Source: Ruminococcaceae bacterium UBA6845 (GTDB lineage: Bacteria > Bacillota > Clostridia > Oscillospirales > Acutalibacteraceae). From it: 64,000 bases of DNA. Location of the stretch: contig DKDP01000033.1 of NCBI GenBank assembly GCA_002449395.1, positions 62,001 through 126,000 of the forward strand. Reading direction: 5' to 3'. This document shows, piece by piece, positions 15,530 to 23,521 of this stretch. The notes under the pieces are model-generated. The model was not told the DNA's origin. It worked only from the letters and a program-made list of their open reading frames with translations, and made no database searches. Both the position numbers and the translations under genes were made by a program. Position 1 is the first letter of the stretch; each line of letters starts with the position of its first letter.

Positions 15530-16139
15530 AATATTTCCTCAGAAATGTCATTCTGTGAATTTCAGACGGACCGTATTTGTCGAGCTTTTCGTAGTGCAGC
15601 TTTGTACCGTAGCCCTTATGCTTTGCAAATTGGTATTCCGGATATTTCTTATCCATCTCAAGCATAAAACGATCCCTTGTCACCTTAGCGAGAATTGAAG
15701 CCGCCGCAATGGACATTGAATTGGCATCGCCCTTGACGATTGTGCGTGTAGGAATGCCGAGACCGGGATCACGGTTTCCGTCAACAAGTGCCATATCGGG
15801 CTTAACGGAAAGTCCGCCGAACGCACGGTTCATAGCAAGGTATGTAGCCTGCAAAATATTGATTTCGTCAATCTCTTTTTCGTCGGCGGTTGCAATCGAA
15901 TAAGCAACAGCCGTCTCTTTGATAACGTCAAAAAGCTGCTCACGCTTTTTCTCGGTGAGCTTTTTGGAATCGTTGACGCCGTCGATTATACAGCCGTCAG
16001 GAAGAATAACCGCCGCCGCACAAACAGGTCCGGCAAGCGGACCTCTGCCCGCCTCGTCAATTCCGCAGACAACATTGAAGCCGTCAGCCTTAGCCTCGTT
16101 TTCATATTTAAGCCAGTCAATTTTGATCTCGGTTTTCAT
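15516..16139 (-). CDS. rnhB: ribonuclease HII
   Basis: RNase HII (207 aa) cuts RNA in RNA-DNA hybrids and removes misincorporated ribonucleotides. The catalytic carboxylates appear in CGIDEAGRGPLAGPV, in ALVDGNRDP and in the AKVTRDRFM region. The start MKTEIKIDWLKYENE was chosen because GGGGA lies 8 nt upstream; an ATG three codons further out (MTAMKTE) and a TTG beyond it are alternatives. It lies 161 nt from rbgA and overlaps yraN. Confidence 0.93.
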   Translation of the reverse strand: MKTEIKIDWLKYENEAKADGFNVVCGIDEAGRGPLAGPVCAAAVILPDGCIIDGVNDSKKLTEKKREQLFDVIKETAVAYSIATADEKEIDEINILQATYLAMNRAFGGLSVKPDMALVDGNRDPGLGIPTRTIVKGDANSMSIAAASILAKVTRDRFMLEMDKKYPEYQFAKHKGYGTKLHYEKLDKYGPSEIHRMTFLRKYYENK

Positions 16140-16300
16140 TGCTGTCATCCCCAAAATAGATTTTAGATATTAGATATTAGATTGTAGAAATCAGATGCGT
16201 AATCATAGAATCATCTTTATAGTTGACGAGAATTTTTCGTTAGACGGATTTTATTTCTTGACAGCAATATACTTATATGCCAAGAAGACTTGGGGCTGTA

Positions 16301-17185
16301 TCACGGAAAAAGATCCGTCAAGGGTGGAAACTCCATTGTTATCTTTCCAAGCTTTCCGCCCCTGTACTCGTCAAGGAGCATAACCGAGGCACGCTCAGTG
16401 TTAATCTCGCCGCCGCTGATGAGCATACCCCTTTTTCTGCCGATCGCTTCGAGAATCTCCCACGACTGCATTCCGGAAATATCGTCGAGCTTATATCGCT
16501 CGGTAAGTCGGTCGGGATAGCCCTCACGGAGTACGTCAATAAGTCTGACAGCCATTGTTTCAACGTCAAGAACGGCATCCTTCACCGAACCGATGAAAGC
16601 AAGTCTGTCGCCGACAATCGGATCGTCGAATTTCGGCCAGAGAACGCCGGGGGTGTCAAGCAGCTCTATTCCGTTGCCGATGAAAAACCACTGGTTGCTT
16701 GTTGTTACACCGGGTCTGTCGGCAACCTTTGCACGCACTCTGCCTGCCATTTTGTTAATAAACGAAGATTTTCCCGTATTCGGGATTCCGACAACCATAA
16801 CCCTCAGCGCTTTGCCGACCATTCCTCGATCGTTATTCTGCTGAATCTTGTCGGCAAGAACCTTGCGGACAAGCGATGTGTAGGCATTGAGCCCCTTGCC
16901 TGAGCGGCAGTCCACAGCCAACGCCTCCGCACCTGTTGACCGGAAATATTTTATCCAGTCGGCAGTTACCTTTTCGTCCGCCATATCACATTTATTGAGC
17001 AGAATAATTCTCGGCTTACCTGCCGTTATTTCACCGATCTCGGGATTCCTGCTTGAAAGAGGGATTCTTGCGTCCAGTATTTCCGTCACGCAGTCGACAC
17101 GGGAAAGGCTTTCCTTGATAAGCCTCCTCGTTTTCGCCATATGACCCGGAAACCACTGTACCGTCTGTTTCTGAAAATCACCCAT
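16301..17185 (-). CDS. rbgA: ribosome biogenesis GTPase RbgA (YlqF)
   Basis: This 294-aa circularly permuted GTPase drives late assembly of the 50S subunit. The permuted order is clear: G4 LLNKCD near residue 63, then G1 GIPNTGKSSF near 124, a G2-type threonine in RPGVTT, and G3 LLDTPGVL near 158. The N-terminal WFPGHMAKT and the C-terminal helical domain are typical. It lies in the conserved lepB-rbgA-rnhB-yraN neighbourhood. The 161 nt after it contain tandem ATTAGAT repeats and short hairpins but no gene. Confidence 0.95.
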   Translation of the reverse strand: MGDFQKQTVQWFPGHMAKTRRLIKESLSRVDCVTEILDARIPLSSRNPEIGEITAGKPRIILLNKCDMADEKVTADWIKYFRSTGAEALAVDCRSGKGLNAYTSLVRKVLADKIQQNNDRGMVGKALRVMVVGIPNTGKSSFINKMAGRVRAKVADRPGVTTSNQWFFIGNGIELLDTPGVLWPKFDDPIVGDRLAFIGSVKDAVLDVETMAVRLIDVLREGYPDRLTERYKLDDISGMQSWEILEAIGRKRGMLISGGEINTERASVMLLDEYRGGKLGKITMEFPPLTDLFP

Positions 17186-17203
17186 TGTAACCCTCCTTTT
17201 GAG

Positions 17204-17230
17204 AAAAGGCTGAACCGAAACGATTCAGCC
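17204..17230 (-). terminator. terminator-like hairpin between acyltransferase and rbgA
   Basis: On the minus strand GGCTGAA / TTCAGCC (7 bp, 9-nt loop) is followed by TTTTC. It lies just after the acyltransferase stop and runs into the rbgA ribosome binding site, so it may cut down readthrough into rbgA. Confidence 0.5.
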
Positions 17231-17236
17231 GCATAA

Positions 17237-18334
17237 TTACTGTAATTTATTGTATATCGGGTTCATAATCTTATTTATTGCCTTATTGATTTTCGGCTCA
17301 GCCTTGTAAACCAATTTCATATAATTCTTTTCCAAAATATATATTCTCACAAGCTCGATAAGAGTGCAAATGATGTATATCGCAAGGCAAATTGCAATTG
17401 AATAGAAAATAAAATACGGGGAATTTTGATAATCTCTTGTTTTTAGAAAATTTTCCCAAAGATCTGATTGAGTATACTCATTATCATGAATTAAATATAC
17501 TCCAAAAGTTGCCGATGACATAACATTTATAAACTTTGATGTTCTTAGCTTAATACCTTTAAACAATAAAAACAAAAGAATCGAAATTGCTATTGTGAAC
17601 GGAGATTTTGCTTCTAATAAAATCCATTTATATCCTCGTATAAAGCTATTGAAAAATCTGTATTCCGTCCGGCACTCAATCAACATTTGCAAACCAAAGG
17701 AAACAGCAACTATAATAATAATTGCGAAAAATATTTTCTTCTTGTTCAGTATTTTATCATCAGCATACAGCCTTATATATCCGCCGATGCTGTAAATCAT
17801 ACAATATAGTATTAAATCGTTTAATTCGATCTCCATTAATATGCCAACAGATATAAGCGACCATAGGATCAACGCCATGGTGAGCATTGATATATAAGAC
17901 TTTTGAGAAAGTGTTCTCAGCAACCTATTCAAAAAAGGTGAAAACAAATACATAATAAAATATGCGCTTGCAAACCACCACTTTTCTGAAGAAATGGGTA
18001 ACATAGCTTTGTATAGCGTCCAATTTGACAACTCTGTAACCTGAAGGGAAATAGATACCCAAAAAGCCACAATTGAATAGAAAAAGATTTGTGTCCATAA
18101 CTTTATAATTTTCGATATTCTTACTTGTTTTGCCTCAACAAGAAAATATCCGGAAATCAAAAGAAAAACATCTACGCCAACTTTTCCGAAAATCTCAAGA
18201 AAATTAACATAAGCCGCATTAAAAGAGTATGAATCAAAACTAAAATGACTGTGGAGTGCAAAATGATAAAGCACTATCATAAACATACTGACAATTCTCA
18301 GCAACTCAAAATTTGAACTTCTTTCTTTTGCCAT
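17237..18334 (-). CDS. acyltransferase-3 family integral membrane protein
   Basis: This 365-aa polytopic protein starts MAKERSSNFELLRIVSMFMI and has the family hallmark of an arginine followed by MFMIVLYHFALHSHF, with the catalytic-type histidine in the first membrane segment, then VGVDVFLLISGYFL. About ten hydrophobic segments follow. Members O-acylate surface sugars, teichoic acids or peptidoglycan; the substrate is unknown. The gene is more AT-rich than its neighbours and is inserted between lepB and rbgA, genes that are adjacent in many Firmicutes, which suggests acquisition. An upstream in-frame start at 18352 lacks a good ribosome binding site. Confidence 0.82.
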   Translation of the reverse strand: MAKERSSNFELLRIVSMFMIVLYHFALHSHFSFDSYSFNAAYVNFLEIFGKVGVDVFLLISGYFLVEAKQVRISKIIKLWTQIFFYSIVAFWVSISLQVTELSNWTLYKAMLPISSEKWWFASAYFIMYLFSPFLNRLLRTLSQKSYISMLTMALILWSLISVGILMEIELNDLILYCMIYSIGGYIRLYADDKILNKKKIFFAIIIIVAVSFGLQMLIECRTEYRFFNSFIRGYKWILLEAKSPFTIAISILLFLLFKGIKLRTSKFINVMSSATFGVYLIHDNEYTQSDLWENFLKTRDYQNSPYFIFYSIAICLAIYIICTLIELVRIYILEKNYMKLVYKAEPKINKAINKIMNPIYNKLQ

Positions 18335-18354
18335 AATACCCCTCGCTGACAAAA

Positions 18355-18915
18355 TTATTTAAACACCGTAAAATTCGGTGCAAGTCTGCATTTTACAACG
18401 CCGAGGATATAGCGCTCGTCAACACAGCCGACCATAGGTGAACGACTGTCGGTCGAATCGTTTCTGTTGTCACCCATCAGGAACAGCTTGCCCTCGGGGA
18501 CAACCATCGGGAATGTGTTGCCCTCCATCGTATGGGTCGGCTCGGCTATATAAGGCTCGTCAAGCTCCACACCGTCAACGTATACCTTGCCCGCTGTGAA
18601 ATCAATATCAACCGTCTGTCCGCCTTTTGCGATCACTCGCTTAACAATCGGTTCGTTAAACTCATTCGGCTGAGTACTGATGACGATATCACCGGGTTCA
18701 ATGTCCCTGTTTACCGCAGAAACAATGAGCCAGTCGTTATTATAAAGAGTCGGAACCATTGAGGAACCGTCGACACCGACGAATCTGAACAGAAAGGTGA
18801 ACATTATAGCGATGATTACCAGTGCCGTCACGAAAACCGAAACTGTCTCATAAAGAAAAGATCCGCTCGTCTTTTTCTCTTCGGAGGTTATATCATTTGT
18901 GTTTTCTTCATTCAT
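18355..18915 (-). CDS. lepB: signal peptidase I, first of two tandem copies
   Basis: This 186-aa membrane-anchored serine protease cleaves signal peptides from secreted proteins. A single N-terminal membrane anchor (about residues 22-47) precedes the catalytic Ser52 in GSSMVPTL and the general-base Lys92 in IVKRVIA; box E GDNRNDSTDSR is intact. It follows the second copy by only 3 nt. The copies share the protease core but differ in their cytoplasmic N-terminal tails, which here is acidic. Confidence 0.94.
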   Translation of the reverse strand: MNEENTNDITSEEKKTSGSFLYETVSVFVTALVIIAIMFTFLFRFVGVDGSSMVPTLYNNDWLIVSAVNRDIEPGDIVISTQPNEFNEPIVKRVIAKGGQTVDIDFTAGKVYVDGVELDEPYIAEPTHTMEGNTFPMVVPEGKLFLMGDNRNDSTDSRSPMVGCVDERYILGVVKCRLAPNFTVFK

Positions 18916-18918
18916 TCT

Positions 18919-19545
18919 TTATTCCTCACCCTGTTGAAAATTATCATAAATATTGAAGCTGCCGAATGGGAGAACACGGAAGGTTGCCTTGCCGAGGATG
19001 TAACGTGTGTCAATAAATCCGATATCGGAACTGCGGCTGTCCGTGGAGTGCATTCTGTTATCGCCCATTACAAAAACCTTGCCCTCGGGAACAACAAGAG
19101 GAAAAGTAACGTCGCTCGAGCGCCTTGTCAGTTCGGCGATATACGGCTCGTCAAGCTCCTTGCCGTCGACAAAGACCTGACCCGACACAAAGTTGATGTC
19201 GACAGTCTGCCCCTCGGTTGCAATGATTCTCTTGACAATAGGCTCGTTGAAAACATTCGGCTGAGTGATAATAACTATGTCTCCGTAATTGTATTCGCTC
19301 TTCGGCACGGTGATAAGCCAGTCGCCGTCCTGAAGAGTCGGAACCATTGAAGTGCCGACCACGCTGGCGGGACGGCATACGAATGTGAAAATAATAAAAA
19401 TCAGAACAAGCGCAGTCACGACGGACCCGAAAAGATCATAGATCTTGATCCAGCGTGAACGCTCCTTTTTCGCCTGTTCGGGAGTCATTCCGTTTTTGAG
19501 GTATTCGTTCCAGTCTTCCTGAATATTACGTCTGCTTAATAACAT
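18919..19545 (-). CDS. lepB: signal peptidase I, second tandem copy with longer N-terminus
   Basis: This 208-aa protein has catalytic Ser66 in GTSMVPTL, Lys105 in IVKRIIA and the GDNRMHSTDSRSSD box, so it should be active. Its cytoplasmic N-terminal tail (about 40 residues, MLLSRRNIQEDWNEYLKNG) is longer and more charged than in the downstream copy. The ATG at 19545 was chosen because GGAGG lies 8 nt upstream; the reading frame stays open to 19602. It is the first gene of the lepB-lepB-acyltransferase-rbgA-rnhB-yraN unit, 113 nt after rplS. Confidence 0.93.
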   Translation of the reverse strand: MLLSRRNIQEDWNEYLKNGMTPEQAKKERSRWIKIYDLFGSVVTALVLIFIIFTFVCRPASVVGTSMVPTLQDGDWLITVPKSEYNYGDIVIITQPNVFNEPIVKRIIATEGQTVDINFVSGQVFVDGKELDEPYIAELTRRSSDVTFPLVVPEGKVFVMGDNRMHSTDSRSSDIGFIDTRYILGKATFRVLPFGSFNIYDNFQQGEE

Positions 19546-19596
19546 TGAACTAACCTCCGTATATAATAATCGGTCGGATGACCGTTGGTTATAAAA

Positions 19597-19628
19597 GAAC
19601 AAAAGGGTATGGAACCACCGCCATACCC
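19597..19628 (-). terminator. intrinsic terminator of rplS
   Basis: On the minus strand the 8-bp stem GGGTATGG / CCATACCC is followed by TTTTGTTCTTTT. It lies 30 nt after the rplS stop and separates rplS from the lepB genes. Confidence 0.8.
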
Positions 19629-19658
19629 CTCAGCTCATTTTCGTAATCAGTGATTACA

Positions 19659-20006
19659 TCAGCCGATGCTCTGCTTAACCTTAGCAGCCTTACCGACTCT
19701 GTCACGCAGATAATAGAGCTTACTTCTGCGCACCTTACCTGTTCTGATAAGCTCGATCTTATCAACATTGGGTGAATGAACAGGGAAAACCCTCTCAACA
19801 CCAACGCCGTAAGAAACTCGACGAACGGTAAATGTCTGGGATACGCCGCTGCCCTTGATGGCAATTACGGTACCCTCGAAAGCCTGGAGTCTCTCTCTCT
19901 CGCCTTCACGGATCTTAACCCAGATTTTGATAGTGTTACCTACCTTGATTGCCTCAGAAACATCAGCCTTGAGGCTGTCCTGAGCGATTAATTTAAGTGC
20001 GTCCAT
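19659..20006 (-). CDS. rplS: 50S ribosomal protein L19
   Basis: L19 (115 aa) lies at the 30S-50S interface. The start MDALKLIAQDSLKADVSE is canonical, with the motif GNTIKIWVKIREGERERLQA, and later FTVRRVSYGVGVERVFP and the C-terminal RSKLYYLRDRVGKAAK. A GTG three codons upstream falls inside the GGGAGGTG ribosome binding site and was rejected. The gene is monocistronic here, with its own promoter, leader and terminator. Confidence 0.96.
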   Translation of the reverse strand: MDALKLIAQDSLKADVSEAIKVGNTIKIWVKIREGERERLQAFEGTVIAIKGSGVSQTFTVRRVSYGVGVERVFPVHSPNVDKIELIRTGKVRRSKLYYLRDRVGKAAKVKQSIG

Positions 20007-20130
20007 TACAGACACCTCCCATAAGATTTCAGGCGTTCTTAACGGTTAACCGTCAGAGGACCGTCCGCTTTAATGTTGGGCATTAAACCCCGCCAAATCG
20101 GCATACTGCCGCCTTGGTGGTCACAAATGC
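20007..20130 (-). ncRNA. 5' leader of rplS, possible L19 autoregulatory leader
   Basis: About 120 nt separate the promoter from the rplS start. On the minus strand the leader shows pairing-rich elements, including CACCAAGGCGGCAGTATGCC, GGTTTAATGCCC with ATTAAAGC, and GACGGTTAACCGTT. Leaders that bind L19 are known upstream of rplS in Firmicutes. I infer a similar element from position and structure but could not match a consensus by eye. Confidence 0.4.
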
Positions 20131-20136
20131 TTTAAT

Positions 20137-20165
20137 ATCTTACCATATAGCCCGATTTATTTCAA
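20137..20165 (-). promoter_or_regulatory. sigma-A promoter of rplS
   Basis: On the minus strand TTGAAA (20160-20165) and TAAGAT (20137-20142) are spaced by exactly 17 nt, with TATGG just upstream of the -10 box (partial extended -10). It faces rplS alone. Confidence 0.7.
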
Positions 20166-20227
20166 GTATTTTTTTGATTATTTATAAGAATTTTCGGAAA
20201 TTTTTCTGCCATCACAACATATAGTTG

Positions 20228-21865
20228 TCAGCCCGCATTCACGGCACTATTTTTTTCGTCCCACTGCTTTTGAGCAAGAGCGCAGACATTCTCCGACATA
20301 CGGCAAAGGCAGCTTCCGTCCTTAAATTCCGCAACCTTTTCGACCTTGACTCCGAGCCTTTCAGCCGCCTCGGTTTCACTCTTTATCTGTCTTTCTTTCA
20401 TATAATACAACGTTTTTTCGTTGTCGTATTTCAGATACGAATCCTTAATGCAGAGGTAATCTATCGGAACGAAATAATCCTTATCCACCTCGTTGCCGTA
20501 GAAAACAATCGACAGCTTATCGTCGGCGGCAACAAAAACGTTTTCGCCCGATTCAAATGAAGCAAAGATACATTCGTAACCGTTATCAATGGCATACTGC
20601 GCCGCTTTGTACGACGAATTTTCGCTGTCCGTTCCCGTCTTTATCTCCTTGCAGACCGTCACGGCACGCAGTCCCGTCAAGCCTACAAACATAACGGCAA
20701 AAACAATATAGAAATATTTTGCCTTTATCGGATATGACTTTAAAAGAAACGCTGAGCACACGGCAACAAGCGGAAATACCATAAAATAATAAATCTCCCT
20801 CGTTTCAACCTGAGTAAACACACCGATAAAAAACACGCTTGCACAGCCGAGGAGAAACAAAAGAATTACCGAGAAATCCGTCGTGTCCTCGCACTTGGTC
20901 TTTGCAAGATTTACGATGCCGGCAACAACGCCGAACACGATCAGCCCGACAACAGCCGCCGCAATTATAACCGACACAAATTTCGGCATATTTACCGATT
21001 TGAACAGCTTGCAAATATTTATAATATTATCCACAATATTCCCGATTATGCGATGCACGGAAAATTCAATTTTCGTTTCTCCGTAGATACTTTTCTGATT
21101 GATTTTCAGAAATTTTACGGCAATCAGTCCTGCGATATTTGAAGCAAAAATTCCCGCAGTAAACGCTGTGGATTTTGTCAGAGATAATTTTTTCCTGCGA
21201 ACGGAATCAATAATAATCAAAATAATTTCGCACGCAACGAGCGGCAATGTCATTATCGCAGTCTGCCTCAGACTCTGAATACCGAGAGCAAAGCTCAATA
21301 TCAGTGAAACGGCAAGAAAAATATAATCCGTTTTTTTCCACACATTCTTTCTTATTCTTATGTAACAGCCGAACACGATGAATGCCGCAATTATATACCC
21401 GGCATAAAAGCTCGCCATTGTGAAAAATATCTGCGCTCCGAGAGTGTCGGCGGCAATATGTCTGCGAACAAGGATGAACCAGATCATCACAAGGAATCCG
21501 CCGAGCCGTTCGTTGTAAGAGCACAACGGTTTCAACATCCAATCAAAGGAGAGATACACGGCAACGGTCATTATGCAGGAAGCAATCGCCATTGCAATAA
21601 CTGCGTTTGAGGTTATTCCGTATATCAGCGCCGCAAGCACAGGCGTTGCAAAAACATAGAGCTGATTGCCGAAAATCCAGTTGTCGGGAAAGAGGGATTT
21701 TGCTCTCCACGCCTCTCTCGCATAATTAATATCGCAAAGCATATCGCTGTTGTAATATTCGGGAACACAGCTCAGGTTTGTATAAAAAATCAATCCGAAA
21801 AAAACAAACAAAAGAAGCGTCAGAACAGCCGAGATTATTTTTCTGTTTTTATTTTCCTTGGTCAT
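20228..21865 (-). CDS. large polytopic membrane protein, tandem paralogue 1 (possible GT-C-type glycosyltransferase)
   Basis: This 545-aa protein has about eleven hydrophobic segments and a soluble C-terminal domain of about 120 residues. After the first membrane helix a conserved acidic loop PEYYNSDMLCDINYAREAW recurs in all three tandem copies; acidic residues in this loop are a feature of GT-C membrane glycosyltransferases such as GT39. The motif QSLRQTAIM is also shared. I do not recognise a characterised family. The start ATG (21865) lies 1 nt beyond the stop of paralogue 2; a longer in-frame start at 21901 is less likely. Last gene of the radical-SAM operon. Confidence 0.75.
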   Translation of the reverse strand: MTKENKNRKIISAVLTLLLFVFFGLIFYTNLSCVPEYYNSDMLCDINYAREAWRAKSLFPDNWIFGNQLYVFATPVLAALIYGITSNAVIAMAIASCIMTVAVYLSFDWMLKPLCSYNERLGGFLVMIWFILVRRHIAADTLGAQIFFTMASFYAGYIIAAFIVFGCYIRIRKNVWKKTDYIFLAVSLILSFALGIQSLRQTAIMTLPLVACEIILIIIDSVRRKKLSLTKSTAFTAGIFASNIAGLIAVKFLKINQKSIYGETKIEFSVHRIIGNIVDNIINICKLFKSVNMPKFVSVIIAAAVVGLIVFGVVAGIVNLAKTKCEDTTDFSVILLFLLGCASVFFIGVFTQVETREIYYFMVFPLVAVCSAFLLKSYPIKAKYFYIVFAVMFVGLTGLRAVTVCKEIKTGTDSENSSYKAAQYAIDNGYECIFASFESGENVFVAADDKLSIVFYGNEVDKDYFVPIDYLCIKDSYLKYDNEKTLYYMKERQIKSETEAAERLGVKVEKVAEFKDGSCLCRMSENVCALAQKQWDEKNSAVNAG

Positions 21866-21866
21866 T

Positions 21867-23507
21867 TCAGCCGTTTCCCTTCTCCTCATATTCATTGACA
21901 AGTTCGCAAAGATTTTCCGACATTGAGTAAAGATAAATGCCGTCTCCGAACTCCGCTTTCAAGGTCATTTTCACGCCGTGACGTGCGGCAATTTCTTTAG
22001 CCTTTTCAAGCTCATATGTTCTGAAAATATACAGGCTTTTTTCATTGTCCCTACTTTTAAAATCGTCCTTCACGCAGAGATACTCCACGGGCTTCATCGC
22101 CATCTTGCGGTCGATTCGTTTAAACTGAACGAGATGAATTTTATCACCCGAGGCAACTATAACATTTTCCGCTCCGTCAATTCTGCCGCTGAGCCCGAAC
22201 ACAGAATAGATCGTATCATATCCGTTATCGAGCATATAATTTGCTATTTGATGCGACACGGTGTCCGGTTTCTTCCCCTCTCTGATTTCGCCAATTGTGC
22301 CGACCGCCCTGAACGATATCATCACCGCAGCGAAAACGGCGGTAACCGAAAGGAAAATTTTTCTCCGGTTTTCGGTTCGTGCGATTATGTATGAGGCACA
22401 CACCGCCAACAGCGGATAAATCATAAAATAATACAGCGCACGGCTCATAATATTTGTCAGCACTCCTGCGCCGAAAACTCCTGCGCATCCGAGAGCAAAA
22501 AGAACAATGAGTATAAGCCTGTCGATGTTTTTTTCTTTTCCTTTTATATTATCCTTGACGCAGAAAATAAATCCGATAAGAATAATCGAAAGGAACACTG
22601 CGGAGATTGTGAACCTCGGAATAAAACGCAGCTTATCGGGTGCAAACGTCAGCGCAATGTACTCAATGTTATAAAAAATTCTTTTCAAAAACATCAAAGG
22701 ATTTTTAACGATAGTTGTTGAACCGTATATTGAATTTTGCGTCAGCTTAACAAATTTTACTGCAACAAGTCCCGCTATATTCGAGACAAAAATCAGAGCG
22801 GAAAACAATGCTGATTTTGTGACAAATAATTTTTTATTCTTCACCGAGTCATAGACAATCAGCGCAATTTCACACACAACAATAGGGAGCGCCATAACCG
22901 TTGTCTGTCTGAGACTTTGCATTCCCGTCGCAAAGCTGAGAGCGATTCCGATAACCGCCATCGGGATATGTTTTTTCAAAAACTTTCTCTGTCTTATCCT
23001 TATGTAACAGCCGTAAACAATGAAAGCCGTAATAATATAACAGGCGTAATAGCTTGCCATTGTGAAAAAGACCTGGATTCCCTGCTGACTCGTTGTAAGA
23101 TGTGCCTTAAGAAAAAGTGCACCGATAAGCAGCAAGAATCCCGCCGTGCGTTCGTTGTATGAAAACAGCGTCCGCATCATCCAATCATAGGTCAAAACAA
23201 TGAGCAAAGTCATTACGCAAGATGCCACAGCCATTGCGGTAAAAGCATTTCCAAACAAGCCGCAAAACAATGCCGCAAGCGCCGGCGTAGCGACAATATA
23301 GATCTGATTGCCGAATATCCAATCCTGCGGAAAAAGGGATTTTGCTTTCCACGCCTCCTTGGCATAGTTTATATCCGCATAAATATCCCCGTCGTAATAC
23401 TCCGGATTACAACTGAGATTGACATAAAAAACCAAAGCCAAAAATGCGAAAAGAAGAACGGTGAGGATTATCGATTTATTTTCCTTTTCTAATGTCCTTG
23501 TCAACAT
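21867..23507 (-). CDS. large polytopic membrane protein, tandem paralogue 2
   Basis: This 546-aa paralogue has the same plan: an N-terminal helix (LTVLLFAFLALVFYVNLSC), an acidic loop PEYYDGDIYADINYAKEAW, many membrane segments, the QSLRQTTVM motif and a C-terminal soluble domain ending in MSENLCELV. It shares an 81-nt identical DNA tract (23394-23474) with paralogue 3 over the first helix and acidic loop. It lies 14 nt downstream of paralogue 3. The function is unknown; assembly of a surface polymer by a lipid-linked sugar transferase is one possibility. Confidence 0.75.
   Translation of the reverse strand: MLTRTLEKENKSIILTVLLFAFLALVFYVNLSCNPEYYDGDIYADINYAKEAWKAKSLFPQDWIFGNQIYIVATPALAALFCGLFGNAFTAMAVASCVMTLLIVLTYDWMMRTLFSYNERTAGFLLLIGALFLKAHLTTSQQGIQVFFTMASYYACYIITAFIVYGCYIRIRQRKFLKKHIPMAVIGIALSFATGMQSLRQTTVMALPIVVCEIALIVYDSVKNKKLFVTKSALFSALIFVSNIAGLVAVKFVKLTQNSIYGSTTIVKNPLMFLKRIFYNIEYIALTFAPDKLRFIPRFTISAVFLSIILIGFIFCVKDNIKGKEKNIDRLILIVLFALGCAGVFGAGVLTNIMSRALYYFMIYPLLAVCASYIIARTENRRKIFLSVTAVFAAVMISFRAVGTIGEIREGKKPDTVSHQIANYMLDNGYDTIYSVFGLSGRIDGAENVIVASGDKIHLVQFKRIDRKMAMKPVEYLCVKDDFKSRDNEKSLYIFRTYELEKAKEIAARHGVKMTLKAEFGDGIYLYSMSENLCELVNEYEEKGNG
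23394..23474 (-). repeat. 81-nt identical tract, copy in paralogue 2
   Basis: These 81 nt are identical to 25037-25117 in paralogue 3. They encode the end of the first membrane helix and the start of the acidic loop. Sequence on both sides diverges quickly, including a base change immediately outside, which points to gene conversion or very local selection. Confidence 0.9.
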
Positions 23508-23521
23508 AAAACTACCTCATT

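Noticed and set aside
16160..16190. Tandem ATTAGAT repeats between rnhB and rbgA as a possible CRISPR or regulatory repeat
   Set aside because: Only two or three short units are present, with no spacers and no dyad; probably low-complexity sequence. No CRISPR array was seen anywhere in the window.
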